This document shows, one piece after another, positions 52,633 to 60,857 of a stretch of 64,000 nt of DNA. The stretch comes from Pseudomonas sp. FeN3W. Its GTDB lineage: Bacteria; Pseudomonadota; Gammaproteobacteria; Pseudomonadales; Pseudomonadaceae. How positions within the stretch are numbered: the stretch's first letter is position 1; the number at the start of each line of letters is the position of its first letter. The position numbers were made by a program, and so were the translations under genes. The stretch lies in the NCBI GenBank assembly GCA_030263805.2, contig CP136011.1, positions 310,001 through 374,000 on the forward strand, in the 5' to 3' direction. The notes below the pieces were generated by a model, which saw only the letters and a list, made by a program, of their open reading frames with translations, had not been told where the DNA came from and made no database searches.

Positions 52633-52704
52633 GACTCACTTGTTATTGTTTGGTCAGATTGTAACAAATGAGTAGGTTTGGTTAGTTATTTATCTTGCAG
52701 TAGA

Positions 52705-52725
52705 AGCCCCGCCATTAGCGGGGCT
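52705..52725 (-). terminator. Terminator of ligA
   Basis: AGCCCCGC (52705-52712) pairs with GCGGGGCT (52718-52725) around a five-base loop, just after the ligA stop. On the minus strand it is followed by TCTACTGC, a weak U-tract. Confidence 0.65.
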
Positions 52726-52729
52726 GCCT

Positions 52730-54730
52730 TCACCCGATCAGCGCCTCGAAAGCCGCCTCATCCAACACGGGTACGCCTAGCTGCTTAGCCTTATCCAGCT
52801 TCGTCCCCGCCGCATCGCCGGAGATCACGCCAGTGGTCTTTTTCGACACACTGCCAGAGACCTTCGCCCCCATCGCTTCAAGCGCTTGAGTGGCAGTCTC
52901 ACGAGACCACCGTTCAAGTGTCCCTGTGATCACGTACACATGCCCGGAGAGCCGCGTATCAGCAACTGCAACGCTTTGGTGTGTTACACCAAGCGCCACC
53001 ATCTTCTCGACGCATTCTCTTGTTCTAGCCCCCTGGGCGAATGCCTCGACCAGGAATTTTGCCGTTGTCTTGCCAATGTCCGGAATCGCAACGAAATCAG
53101 CTTCGCTTGCATTGATTACCTTCTCAATGGTGCAGAAAGTCTTCGCAAGAGACTTTGAGGTGTTTTCACCCACCTCGCGGATACCCAGCGAATAAATCAA
53201 CCGGTTCAGTTCCGGGGTTTTTGCCTTCTCAATGGCAGCAAGAAGATTTTTGGTGCTTTGCTCACCCATGCTTGGTAGCGTCATGATGTCTTGCGCTGTC
53301 AGCGCAAAAATATCACTCAGATCATTAACCAGCCCACGCTCGCAGAGCGCGGAAATGGTCGAATCCCCCATGCCATCGATATCAAGCGCCTTTCTAGAAA
53401 CGGCGTTGGCAAGCTTCTCAACCAGCTGAGCAGGGCACCCTTCAGTGTTTGGGCATCGAAGATAGCTGTTTTCCTTGGTTAGCTGGGTATTGCAGCACGG
53501 GCAATGCGTAGGTACGCATACAGGGGTCGCCAATACGTCCCGTTTGCTCTCCACCGCCATCATCAGCTGCGGAATGACATCACCGGCACGGCGAATAATA
53601 ACCTCATCTCCCTCATGCAGACCCAGGCGCGCTACCTCATCCCAGTTATGCAGCGTGGTGTTTGATACTGTCACCCCACCGACCTTGACGGGTACAAGCC
53701 TTGCTACCGGAGTAACCATCCCCGTCCGGCCCACCTGCATGTCGACGGCTTTCAGACGAGTACTAACCTCTTGGGCCGGAAACTTCCATGCAATCGCCCA
53801 GCGCGGCGTTCTGGAGAGGAAGCCCATTTCACGCTGCGACGCATAACTGTTGACCTTGAAAACGATGCCATCAATGTCGAAATCAAGGCTATCACGCACA
53901 GTCTGCTGATCTTCCCATGCCTTACGACAAGCATCGAAACCCCGCATTACCTTCATTTCCCTCGTTGTCGGGAATCCCCATTCGCGAAGAAGCGACATTG
54001 CCTCTCCATGACTGGCAGGTGGCGTTCCCTCATACCCCTCCATATGCGCTAGCGAATACGCGCAGAAAGCCAGTGGGCGCTTCGCTGCAACTCTGGAATC
54101 AAGCTGCCTTACGCTTCCGGCAGCTGCGTTGCGAGGGTTAGCAAATGTCTTCAATCCTGCCTCGGCAAGACCTTTGTTCAGCGCGTCAAAGCCCGAGCGC
54201 GTCATGTAAATCTCCCCGCGAACTTCAAGCAGGGCTGGAAAATTGCCTCGAAGCTTGAGGGGAACGTTTCTGACGGTTTTTACCGAATGAGTAACATCTT
54301 CTCCTGTAGTACCATCGCCCCGCGTCGCCGCCAGGACAAGTACACCATTTTCATAACGCAGGGTGTCAGCCATTCCGTCGTATTTAGGCTCGGCTGTAAT
54401 TTCGACCTCATCAGTTCCAAGGTCTGCTTTGATTCGTGCCAGAAATTCCTTGAACTCGTCATCCGTAAAGGCATTATCAAGACTTAGCATGGGGATCGAG
54501 TGACGAACCTCTTTGAGGCCGCTTGCAACGAGCCCTCCAACCTTCTGAGTTGGTGAGCTTGAGTCAAGCAACTCTGGATGCTGCCTCTCCAGGTCGCGAA
54601 GTTGATGAAATGCCCTGTCGTATTCCTGATCGGTGATTTGCGGCTCATCAAGAACGTGGTACTTGTAGTTGTGCTCGTTAATGAAGGAGCGCAAAGAAGC
54701 CACTTTTTCAGAAACACTGTGTTCAGTCAT
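52730..54730 (-). CDS. ligA: NAD+-dependent DNA ligase
   Basis: 666 residues, full length for LigA. In order: domain Ia with NAD-binding YHVLDEPQITDQEYD; adenylation domain with the nucleophile lysine in AEPKYDGMA near residue 118; the conserved ARVPV/GRTG region (LVPVKVGGV); OB fold; zinc finger (CPCCNTQLTKENSYLRCPN); helix-hairpin-helix repeats; and a C-terminal BRCT domain (ending AAFEALIG). It seals nicks using NAD+. ATG 54730 follows GGGAGATTACC. A replicon copy of an essential host enzyme suggests self-supplied replication or resistance to interference with host ligase. Confidence 0.97.
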   Translation of the reverse strand: MTEHSVSEKVASLRSFINEHNYKYHVLDEPQITDQEYDRAFHQLRDLERQHPELLDSSSPTQKVGGLVASGLKEVRHSIPMLSLDNAFTDDEFKEFLARIKADLGTDEVEITAEPKYDGMADTLRYENGVLVLAATRGDGTTGEDVTHSVKTVRNVPLKLRGNFPALLEVRGEIYMTRSGFDALNKGLAEAGLKTFANPRNAAAGSVRQLDSRVAAKRPLAFCAYSLAHMEGYEGTPPASHGEAMSLLREWGFPTTREMKVMRGFDACRKAWEDQQTVRDSLDFDIDGIVFKVNSYASQREMGFLSRTPRWAIAWKFPAQEVSTRLKAVDMQVGRTGMVTPVARLVPVKVGGVTVSNTTLHNWDEVARLGLHEGDEVIIRRAGDVIPQLMMAVESKRDVLATPVCVPTHCPCCNTQLTKENSYLRCPNTEGCPAQLVEKLANAVSRKALDIDGMGDSTISALCERGLVNDLSDIFALTAQDIMTLPSMGEQSTKNLLAAIEKAKTPELNRLIYSLGIREVGENTSKSLAKTFCTIEKVINASEADFVAIPDIGKTTAKFLVEAFAQGARTRECVEKMVALGVTHQSVAVADTRLSGHVYVITGTLERWSRETATQALEAMGAKVSGSVSKKTTGVISGDAAGTKLDKAKQLGVPVLDEAAFEALIG

Positions 54731-54778
54731 GGTAATCTCCCTTTGAGGACAGTCAATATACATGAATCGGAAGGCTCT

Positions 54779-55432
54779 GTGAACGATTTTTTGGTCGCCG
54801 CTAGTGCTACATGCTCACATGCTTTGCCCTGGTATCGCTTCATGACGTCGTCATGGATCCTTACGCCGACATCGAGTAAGCCTTCAGGCTTACCGATGAT
54901 GATGGGTGGAAAGTCGCCATTGATTTACGCTCCCCTGCCCTGCGCCCATTGCGGCGATGAACTCGACTTCGTTGGCGTTTTTCCCGCCTGGTCTGGACGC
55001 CTATTTGGGCTCTGGCAGTGTTTCGGTTGCTTGCCTGCAATGCTAGGGAACCATGAAATCAAATGGTTAAAAGGCGAAGACCTATCCATATTGCGTGCCT
55101 GCTCAGGCATGAAATGGCTTGAGAGTACTCGCGCCCCCTCCCTGCCTGGCCCTCATCATTTTTCACAAAATCGCTCACTTGCCCTCACTGCCAGACACGA
55201 TCAACTGCCAAGACAACGTCAATTAGCTTCGTTTGATATACAAACGCTTGGGTGGTCTCACTCTTTCACAAATGCCATGGATCCGCTTTGGCGCAAGCAA
55301 CCAAGATCAACGCGCCTCCTAATACAGATAAAATCTGATAACGCGATTGACTTTCATCATTCAGGATTGTTCAAATATCTATATTGCCCAATTAAAAAAC
55401 AGACGGTTTTAGACTATGAGCCAATTCAGTAG
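54779..55432 (+). CDS. Zinc-ribbon-containing unknown protein
   Basis: 217 residues from GTG 54779 (GGAAGG before it). The frame continues upstream over ligA but is antisense there, so the short version is preferred. The middle carries PCAHCGDELDFVGVF and LWQCFGCLP, two C-x-x-C pairs about 25 residues apart, probably a structural zinc site. The C-terminal part is poorly ordered. No family recognised. It overlaps the HAD phosphatase gene by 17 bp, implying co-translation. Confidence 0.5.
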   Translation: MNDFLVAASATCSHALPWYRFMTSSWILTPTSSKPSGLPMMMGGKSPLIYAPLPCAHCGDELDFVGVFPAWSGRLFGLWQCFGCLPAMLGNHEIKWLKGEDLSILRACSGMKWLESTRAPSLPGPHHFSQNRSLALTARHDQLPRQRQLASFDIQTLGWSHSFTNAMDPLWRKQPRSTRLLIQIKSDNAIDFHHSGLFKYLYCPIKKQTVLDYEPIQ

Positions 55433-56000
55433 ACCTTTGGTGGTCTTCGATCTTGATGAAACTCTCATCTACTGCAATGAAAAGCCGTATCGTGATGCCC
55501 AAATCACAACACCGCATGGGCACCTATCAATTCGCGATGGGCTGGAAGATATGCTGGAAAAAATATCTGATGTGTATGACATCATGGTATGGAGCACTTC
55601 GGGAAAAGAATATATTGATGATATGCTTGCCATTATTTGGCCAATGCATATCCCTCTGGTAGATGTTTTTACCTCGGCGGAATGTGGCATTAAGAGCTTT
55701 GAAAATGTTGGAATCCCGCATTACAAGGATATGAAAAAAATAATTAAAAAACACCCTTGCTATACCCTGGATCGGATCGCTGGGGTAGATGATACTCCAG
55801 ACAAGTACAAAAGAAACTTTGGCAATTTGGTATCAGTGAGTCGCTTCACTGGCGCGCAGGATAACGAGTTAATAAGGTTGGGTGACTATCTAATAACGCT
55901 AAGTTTAGCAAGCAGCATAAGAAAAGTTGAAAAGAGATACTGGAGGCGCGTGGATCAAGGATCGGCCTTAAGTGATCCGGAAATTAACAAGTGGCCCTGA
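55416..56000 (+). CDS. HAD-family phosphatase, FCP1/NIF-like
   Basis: 194 residues. PLVVFDLDETLIYC gives the D-x-D-x-[TV] nucleophile, IMVWSTSGKEYIDDML motif II, and GVDDTPDKYKRNFGN the late aspartates. The arrangement is that of the NLI-interacting-factor/FCP1 type of HAD phosphatase (DLDETL, then WT/S-x-x-x-YxxxL). The likely substrate is a phosphoprotein or small phosphate ester. It is complete; a hairpin follows (55991-56014). Confidence 0.85.
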   Translation: MSQFSRPLVVFDLDETLIYCNEKPYRDAQITTPHGHLSIRDGLEDMLEKISDVYDIMVWSTSGKEYIDDMLAIIWPMHIPLVDVFTSAECGIKSFENVGIPHYKDMKKIIKKHPCYTLDRIAGVDDTPDKYKRNFGNLVSVSRFTGAQDNELIRLGDYLITLSLASSIRKVEKRYWRRVDQGSALSDPEINKWP

Positions 56001-56014
56001 GAAACCAGGGCCAC
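55991..56014. terminator. Hairpin between convergent genes
   Basis: GTGGCCCTG (55991-55999) pairs with CAGGGCCAC (56006-56014), overlapping the last codons of the HAD gene; weak T-tract. Confidence 0.55.
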
Positions 56015-56021
56015 TTAGTCA

Positions 56022-56642
56022 TCACGATGGTCTGAATCCTTCGAGTATCTCTTCAAAATCGATTTGTTTTGGCTCATCATTCAGAAGTGCGTCAAGGACG
56101 TCTTGCGCGGCAAGCCAATTGTACTGAGGCCACATTTGCAGCCCTTTCTTTATGTATGCGGAGAAAGAGTTTGTGCGTTCTCGATAAATCCTTCTCGCCG
56201 CTTTGCCAACCCCTTCATTGTTAATGTGATGAATGGCTTCCATGATGTCAGCAAGTTTGGTAATGATGCCTAGGTGCGTATCAGCCGTCTGATCCGCAAG
56301 ATCTGCATACGGCTTACAGATTTTTCGCTCAAGCATTTCAATGGGAGACATTTGATCAGGAAATAGTGACTCAAGATATCGCTTGAGAGGTGTGCTCATG
56401 TCACCTGTTGAAACCTCGGCCATATCATGCCAGAGACACTTTCGTACCAGAAGCAACTGATCTTTCTCACTCATGTCTGGGTCGATCACTTTGGCCAAGT
56501 ACTCTGCGTACATGGTTACTAGAAAGGAGTGTTCAGCAACGCTCGGATGACGCAAGCAGCGAACCGAATGCCAGCGTGTCACATTTGCTGCATGTGCAAC
56601 GTTGGCTATGGAATAGTTTTCATTTTCAAGCTTCGAACTCAT
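56022..56642 (-). CDS. YfbR-like HD-domain 5'-nucleotidase
   Basis: 206 residues. VTRWHSVRCLRHPSVAEHSFLV reproduces the YfbR N-terminal substrate segment (R-W, then E-H-S), and KCLWHDMAEVSTGDMSTPLK the HD motif and TGD-TP loop. The late helix carries DIMEAIHHI. YfbR enzymes remove the 5' phosphate from deoxynucleoside monophosphates. On a mobile element this could shape dNTP pools, and some relatives protect or support phage DNA synthesis. ATG 56642 has an AAGGAGTGATGCC ribosome-binding site. Confidence 0.9.
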   Translation of the reverse strand: MSSKLENENYSIANVAHAANVTRWHSVRCLRHPSVAEHSFLVTMYAEYLAKVIDPDMSEKDQLLLVRKCLWHDMAEVSTGDMSTPLKRYLESLFPDQMSPIEMLERKICKPYADLADQTADTHLGIITKLADIMEAIHHINNEGVGKAARRIYRERTNSFSAYIKKGLQMWPQYNWLAAQDVLDALLNDEPKQIDFEEILEGFRPS

Positions 56643-56708
56643 GGCATCACTCCTTGGTGTCTATTCAGTTTAACGCACTTAACATGAAACATCCCGGACG
56701 GACTCAAA

Positions 56709-57437
56709 TCAAGCCTTTGAGCAAGCAAAAATGGCCAAATAAGGCTCTCTCGTGTTTGAGGTAGACAATATTTTAAGATAGGCAATTATAAGGAAAGGCC
56801 ACATCAACAGAACCCCAGAGTCGAAATTCAGGCTAGTTACGACACAAAATAAACCGATACCCGAAACACCGATTAGCTTGAATGGCTCTTCAAAACCCTG
56901 AAGTTTGTGCAGATAGCTTCTTTGTTTCCAAATTACTAGTGGAAATATTATCAAAGCTATCGAGACAATCAATGAATATTCTTCCGGCTGCACCCCACCC
57001 AAGGAAACCAATGGCATTATTCTTGCCAAATAGCATGCGGTTACACATAGTGCAGTGGATAATCCATAACCACACTGTTTTTTTATAATGAGGTTGTAAA
57101 AAAAATTAACACCCCAATAAAGTAAGACCCACCTGAAGGAAAATTCATGTGGCCATACAATCCAGGAAGTTAAAAAAAGTACAGGTAATAACACAATTGC
57201 GCGCTGAACACTTAATGCGCCGCTTGCTATGGGTCGATCCTTTCGATCTGATCTTAGCGCATCGTCTTTTCTATCCATAATGTCATTGAAGACATAAACC
57301 GCACTTGAAGCAAAACAAAATCCTATCACAAGAAGCAGGCTTGAAAGCGTCGGCGTAACTGTTGCTACAAGGAGAGCACTCAGGCACAGAAGGTTTTTGT
57401 ACCACTGATGTATTCTTAGAACATCCAAGATAGCCAT
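56709..57437 (-). CDS. UbiA-family prenyltransferase (DPPR synthase-like)
   Basis: 242 residues with about seven membrane segments. RIHQWYKNLLC at the start and VFNDIMDRKDDALRSDRKDRPIASG (the first D-rich motif N-D-x-x-D-x-x-x-D) match the branch that includes decaprenyl-phosphate phosphoribosyltransferase. The second D-rich motif is less clear, and the protein is shorter than typical (about 290), so activity is uncertain. It would transfer a sugar phosphate or prenyl group at the inner membrane. It follows the lipoprotein gene by four bases (GGGAG before ATG). Unusual cargo for a mobile element. Confidence 0.78.
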   Translation of the reverse strand: MAILDVLRIHQWYKNLLCLSALLVATVTPTLSSLLLVIGFCFASSAVYVFNDIMDRKDDALRSDRKDRPIASGALSVQRAIVLLPVLFLTSWIVWPHEFSFRWVLLYWGVNFFYNLIIKKQCGYGLSTALCVTACYLARIMPLVSLGGVQPEEYSLIVSIALIIFPLVIWKQRSYLHKLQGFEEPFKLIGVSGIGLFCVVTSLNFDSGVLLMWPFLIIAYLKILSTSNTREPYLAIFACSKA

Positions 57438-57441
57438 GCCC

Positions 57442-57963
57442 CTACTCCCTGGTAAGCAAAATCTCGCTGTCGCGCCCCTTGATCACCAAACTATTATTCG
57501 AAATGGAAAGTGTGAGCACGTCTCCCTGCCGTATCAAAGGGCAATCACTATAAGAGATTGACTGGACGCGGTGCGTGAGGCTTCTGACGCATGCAACCTG
57601 ACCAACTGTAACAACGCGCCCTTTCCTAGAGAACTCAGCTGATACACTGACAATAGGAATGCTGCCATCACTATTGAAATCGATGGTTGGGATCTTGGCG
57701 TCAAGGTCAATTGATACACTAATGCCTTGGTGACTCCCGCGCCAAATCCCTGCTAGAGAGCCGATGGGACGCGAAAGTGCCTGTAATTGCCGCTCTTCAA
57801 GCACAGCCGGGCGAAGATCAGTGATGAGATCGACATTTTCGCGGAGCGGCTGATTTTCAGCTCCCGCACCCCCAAGGAGTATGCCAGCACAGGCTAGCAA
57901 TGAGATGCTCATGATTGCGAGAAGCGTTGATTGGAGGGGTTTGTTCAGGGCAAGGCCTTTCAT
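57442..57963 (-). CDS. Lipoprotein of unknown function
   Basis: 173 residues. MKGLALNKPLQSTLLAIMSISLLAC is a signal peptide with a lipobox at LLAC, so the mature protein should be lipid-anchored. The C-terminal ~100 residues form a beta-rich domain (IWRGSHQGISVSIDLDAKI, VVTVGQVACVRSL). ATG 57963 is chosen because the promoter's -10 at 57989-57994 excludes the earlier in-frame start at 57993. It is co-transcribed with the UbiA-like gene and may form an envelope-modifying pair with it. Confidence 0.75.
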   Translation of the reverse strand: MKGLALNKPLQSTLLAIMSISLLACAGILLGGAGAENQPLRENVDLITDLRPAVLEERQLQALSRPIGSLAGIWRGSHQGISVSIDLDAKIPTIDFNSDGSIPIVSVSAEFSRKGRVVTVGQVACVRSLTHRVQSISYSDCPLIRQGDVLTLSISNNSLVIKGRDSEILLTRE

Positions 57964-57988
57964 TGCAGCGTCCTTAAGATGTGCGCGA

Positions 57989-58018
57989 ATCATACGCTGA
58001 GGCCAAACGAACTGTCAA
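57989..58018 (-). promoter_or_regulatory. Promoter of the lipoprotein-UbiA operon
   Basis: On the minus strand TTGACA and TATGAT are separated by 18 bp; AAGGA precedes ATG 57963. Confidence 0.7.
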
Positions 58019-58057
58019 TTGTCGGCAATCACTTTTTAGACGACTACGAAGAAGCTA

Positions 58058-58086
58058 TTGGCTTTTTGGTCACATGCCGATAGTAT
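58058..58086 (+). promoter_or_regulatory. Promoter of the 58136 gene
   Basis: TTGGCT (58058-58063) and TAGTAT (58081-58086) are separated by 17 bp. The transcript start would fall near 58093, which decides the gene start at ATG 58136 over an in-frame TTG at 58058. Confidence 0.5.
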
Positions 58087-58135
58087 CCGTAACGCATATA
58101 TTGACAGCCACGAACAGGGGTTTACCAGGGAAGAA

Positions 58136-59557
58136 ATGAACAGCATAAGCCGCATGAATTATGGCGTTACTCGATGCGCATTGATCAACACACGCCACCA
58201 TAGCCTGGCTGTCTCACCTTTCTGGCCTGGCGCTCTCTCGACGCTGTACACGCAGGAGGTAGAGCTGGGCGAGTTGTCTAGCGCAATGCAATTGCTCTTA
58301 ATGGGTCGTATTGGAGAGCATGATTTGGATACGCATGATGCATGCAGATCCAGAAACCTGTTTTTACCCGAAGAAACCAGTTTTGCAGTAATGGAGCTGT
58401 CGCTTCGCGATGGGGTCTATCTGCTCGGCGCCCACGGAGCAGAATGCGATGAAATGCAAGGATATAGCCATTTTGTATGCAAAAAAAGATTGGACTTAAG
58501 CGATTTCATTGAAAATGGCCGCAATCTCTCATACAGATGTGTTTTTGAGAAATGGCGTGCTAGCGGGTGTGCTTTAAAATTCCTCAACCATAAAGAGGTG
58601 GTGCAAATCCTCTATGGCGAATTCCCCCGTGTTGGATGCGGTCTTCTCGATTTGACTCTCGCTCCTCTCGTCGGTGCTGGTAATACAACCTATAATGAAT
58701 TTTTAGGGATTTATAAACATCTTCTGTCTAGGTCTAGCATTACCGGAAATTCTTTTAAACAAATGGTTTTGCATGCGCTTTGCTTGAATAAAAAACACTG
58801 CGAATTAAAGGCGCCAATGAAAGATGACTTTGAAACATTAGAAAATTCGATAACATACGCGGCTCAAGCATCGGCCTTAATTAATGAGCTCAAAAAGATC
58901 AATAGATTCATTGACGACATTAACAAGGTGTTTAATAAAGTATATTGCACAAGAGGCAGGATTTATTTTCGCGCTCAAGATGTTGGCCAGGTTTCCGAGC
59001 TAATTCGCAATCTGGTTACCGAATACAATAAAACTCAAATTGAGCGTAATGATCTGTTTCTTGGTATGTATGACTCTAATCTTGAAAACAATAATGCTTT
59101 AGCGATTGCACTAAAAAAGCTAAGGCAATTCATGCTAAGCAACGAAATAAATTATATTACAATTTCATCAATTTTTGATTTATCGTTTAAACTAGATAAT
59201 TCCAAAAAGCACGAGTTTGAACTCGTTGAATATTTGGACGACGAAAATGCATCCCTCATTTCAATGTTTCTCATGCAATACTTTAAAGACAATAAGTCTG
59301 GTGGAGACACATCTCTTCCATGTTGTATATTTTTATCCAAAAGCCCAAGTCAAATTTTGGTTAAAAATATTGCTGAAATTTCAAGTAAATTTGGTTTCTC
59401 TCCAATATTTTTTGATAAATATGGTGATGCATTCTATTTACATCAAATCGATAAACATTACAAAACAAAATGCTTGCTTGATGATGAAGGCATTAACAAT
59501 AGCTCAACAAGGGCAAGACTAGTTACTGAATATCAATTAGGATTTCAATTCCAGTGA
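58136..59557 (+). CDS. Hypothetical protein, 473 aa, two-part composition
   Basis: ATG 58136 (MNSISRMNYGVTRC) follows GGGAAGAA. The N-terminal third is encoded by ordinary-GC DNA. After about 58,690 the coding sequence becomes clearly AT-rich, and the protein becomes lysine/asparagine-rich and helical, suggesting fusion of segments of different origin. No domain recognised. It ends in QLGFQFQ, which only loosely recalls a clamp-binding hexapeptide. Confidence 0.62.
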   Translation: MNSISRMNYGVTRCALINTRHHSLAVSPFWPGALSTLYTQEVELGELSSAMQLLLMGRIGEHDLDTHDACRSRNLFLPEETSFAVMELSLRDGVYLLGAHGAECDEMQGYSHFVCKKRLDLSDFIENGRNLSYRCVFEKWRASGCALKFLNHKEVVQILYGEFPRVGCGLLDLTLAPLVGAGNTTYNEFLGIYKHLLSRSSITGNSFKQMVLHALCLNKKHCELKAPMKDDFETLENSITYAAQASALINELKKINRFIDDINKVFNKVYCTRGRIYFRAQDVGQVSELIRNLVTEYNKTQIERNDLFLGMYDSNLENNNALAIALKKLRQFMLSNEINYITISSIFDLSFKLDNSKKHEFELVEYLDDENASLISMFLMQYFKDNKSGGDTSLPCCIFLSKSPSQILVKNIAEISSKFGFSPIFFDKYGDAFYLHQIDKHYKTKCLLDDEGINNSSTRARLVTEYQLGFQFQ

Positions 59558-59646
59558 TTGCGGCTCTGGCCTGGCTGGGCGGTGGTTCGCTAAGCGTGGT
59601 ATAGTCTAATAAATCAGAGTCTATCTACAGCCCAGGAGGTATCCAG

Positions 59647-60855
59647 ATGAGCATGCCCGACATCCGCAAGGTTTTTTCTGACCTAGGTGAAATCAGCGGG
59701 CAGGCATTGTTAATGCCAATGCCCAAGCGAATGGCACTCGATGAAGTCAAGGCACTTAAGCGCGTAACGCTGGGAGAATCGTTCGATAGGCTGCTGAAAG
59801 ACATAGCAGCCACTGGAGTAAGCGCCTCTACTGCTTACGGCATGCTTCAGGAATCTGATGCGGCTAGAAAAGTAATTGCTGATAAGCAATTTACAAAAGT
59901 TACTATTGTCTCTCTTTACATGATAACTAAACATATGATGCGCAAGGCACCTTTGTTTAGTGTGAATCCTGCTCTTAATCTATTGCTGGAAGATACTGCA
60001 ATTAAGGTGGTAGTGCCAGCAATGTTTTTTGCCCCTCCATTTCCTGAGTGCTTTGTAGAATTTGACCCTGCTGAAAGACGTATTCAATCAGAGCGCATCA
60101 CATACTCCGGTGGAGAAAAATGTATATGCGAGGGCGCGTATATACAAGAAACTAAATTTGAACGTCTACCACCGGTTAGTCGGGATGTTAGAGAAGTGCT
60201 AGAGCTCGATCCAAACAAGCCGGCAAGAGTGATAGAGATTGGATTTAGCGCGTCGCCAGTAAACTCAACAAAGGCAGAAGCTACTGGAGCGCCCGTTGCG
60301 TTCGACAATGTTGACCTTATCAGTATTTACATACAGGATGAGCATGAAGCTATCAGCGATATTTTGGACAGGCATTTTGAGCTGTATTCACAAAGGATGT
60401 CGGAATCCCATTGTTCAGATGAAAATAATAGCTTTGTAAAGCTTTTTAAGAGTAATTTTGCTCATTTAACTAAAATACTGTTCTATCTTCATGTCGAGAA
60501 AGCACAGCGGCGCACTGAATTTGAAGAATCAAAACTTTCTGAGCGTATCAGCCAGGTTCAGGACAAGAAAAAAGAAAAGCTTAAGAAACAATTAACTAGA
60601 GTTTATGACCGAATTGTAGTCGGGCCTGATCATTACACGCCAATCAAGGATCTAGTGTCCACAAGCAATCTTCCAAAGGGTACGAAAAGCCCTCATTACC
60701 GGAGAGGTTACTTTGGTATACGATGGAAAGGTATTGGTGAAAATAAAGTACCAGAACTAGTGAAGGTATCCCATACCATAATCAACGAGTCATTAATGAA
60801 GCAGTCGCTAAAGGATGGCAAGGATAAGTCTCCTAAAGACTACGAGATTCGTTGA
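59647..60855 (+). CDS. Unknown 402-aa protein with AcrVA2-like C-terminus
   Basis: ATG 59647 follows AGGAGGTATCCAG. The protein is soluble. The distinctive end is SPHYRRGYFGIRWKGIGENK followed by KVSHTIINE, which recalls (from memory) the conserved end of AcrVA2-type proteins, H-x-R-R-G-[HY]-x-x-x-x-W-x-G-x-G ... V-x-V-N. The 15526 protein ends similarly. A coiled coil (about 285-320, ERISQVQDKKKEKLKKQL) precedes this segment. AcrVA2-like proteins are common on mobile elements even in hosts without Cas12a, so an anti-CRISPR role should not be assumed. It is convergent with the next gene. Confidence 0.55.
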   Translation: MSMPDIRKVFSDLGEISGQALLMPMPKRMALDEVKALKRVTLGESFDRLLKDIAATGVSASTAYGMLQESDAARKVIADKQFTKVTIVSLYMITKHMMRKAPLFSVNPALNLLLEDTAIKVVVPAMFFAPPFPECFVEFDPAERRIQSERITYSGGEKCICEGAYIQETKFERLPPVSRDVREVLELDPNKPARVIEIGFSASPVNSTKAEATGAPVAFDNVDLISIYIQDEHEAISDILDRHFELYSQRMSESHCSDENNSFVKLFKSNFAHLTKILFYLHVEKAQRRTEFEESKLSERISQVQDKKKEKLKKQLTRVYDRIVVGPDHYTPIKDLVSTSNLPKGTKSPHYRRGYFGIRWKGIGENKVPELVKVSHTIINESLMKQSLKDGKDKSPKDYEIR

Positions 60856-60857
60856 CC

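Larger units (their letters stand above)
50254..52681. mobile_element. IS607-family element with serine recombinase and TnpB
   Basis: A MerR-HTH/serine recombinase gene and a tnpB-related gene lie in the same direction. The span is bordered by a perfect 13-bp inverted repeat, CCAAACCTACTCA (50254-50266) and TGAGTAGGTTTGG (52669-52681). IS607 elements are usually said to lack long terminal repeats, so these may be subterminal recombinase sites, and true ends may lie a few bases outside. The tnpB gene is notably GC-rich compared with its surroundings, suggesting recent arrival. Confidence 0.8.

Noticed and set aside
23412..54760. A phage-type promoter motif TATATTGACAG seen before several genes.
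   Set aside because: In some places TTGACA is a normal -35 box with a proper -10 (46253, 57989), in others TATATT is itself the -10 or the match is in the leader, so no single new promoter element is needed.
54578..54778. N-terminal extension of the zinc-ribbon protein over ligA.
   Set aside because: It would be antisense to well-conserved ligA codons; a GTG with a ribosome-binding site at 54779 explains the gene.
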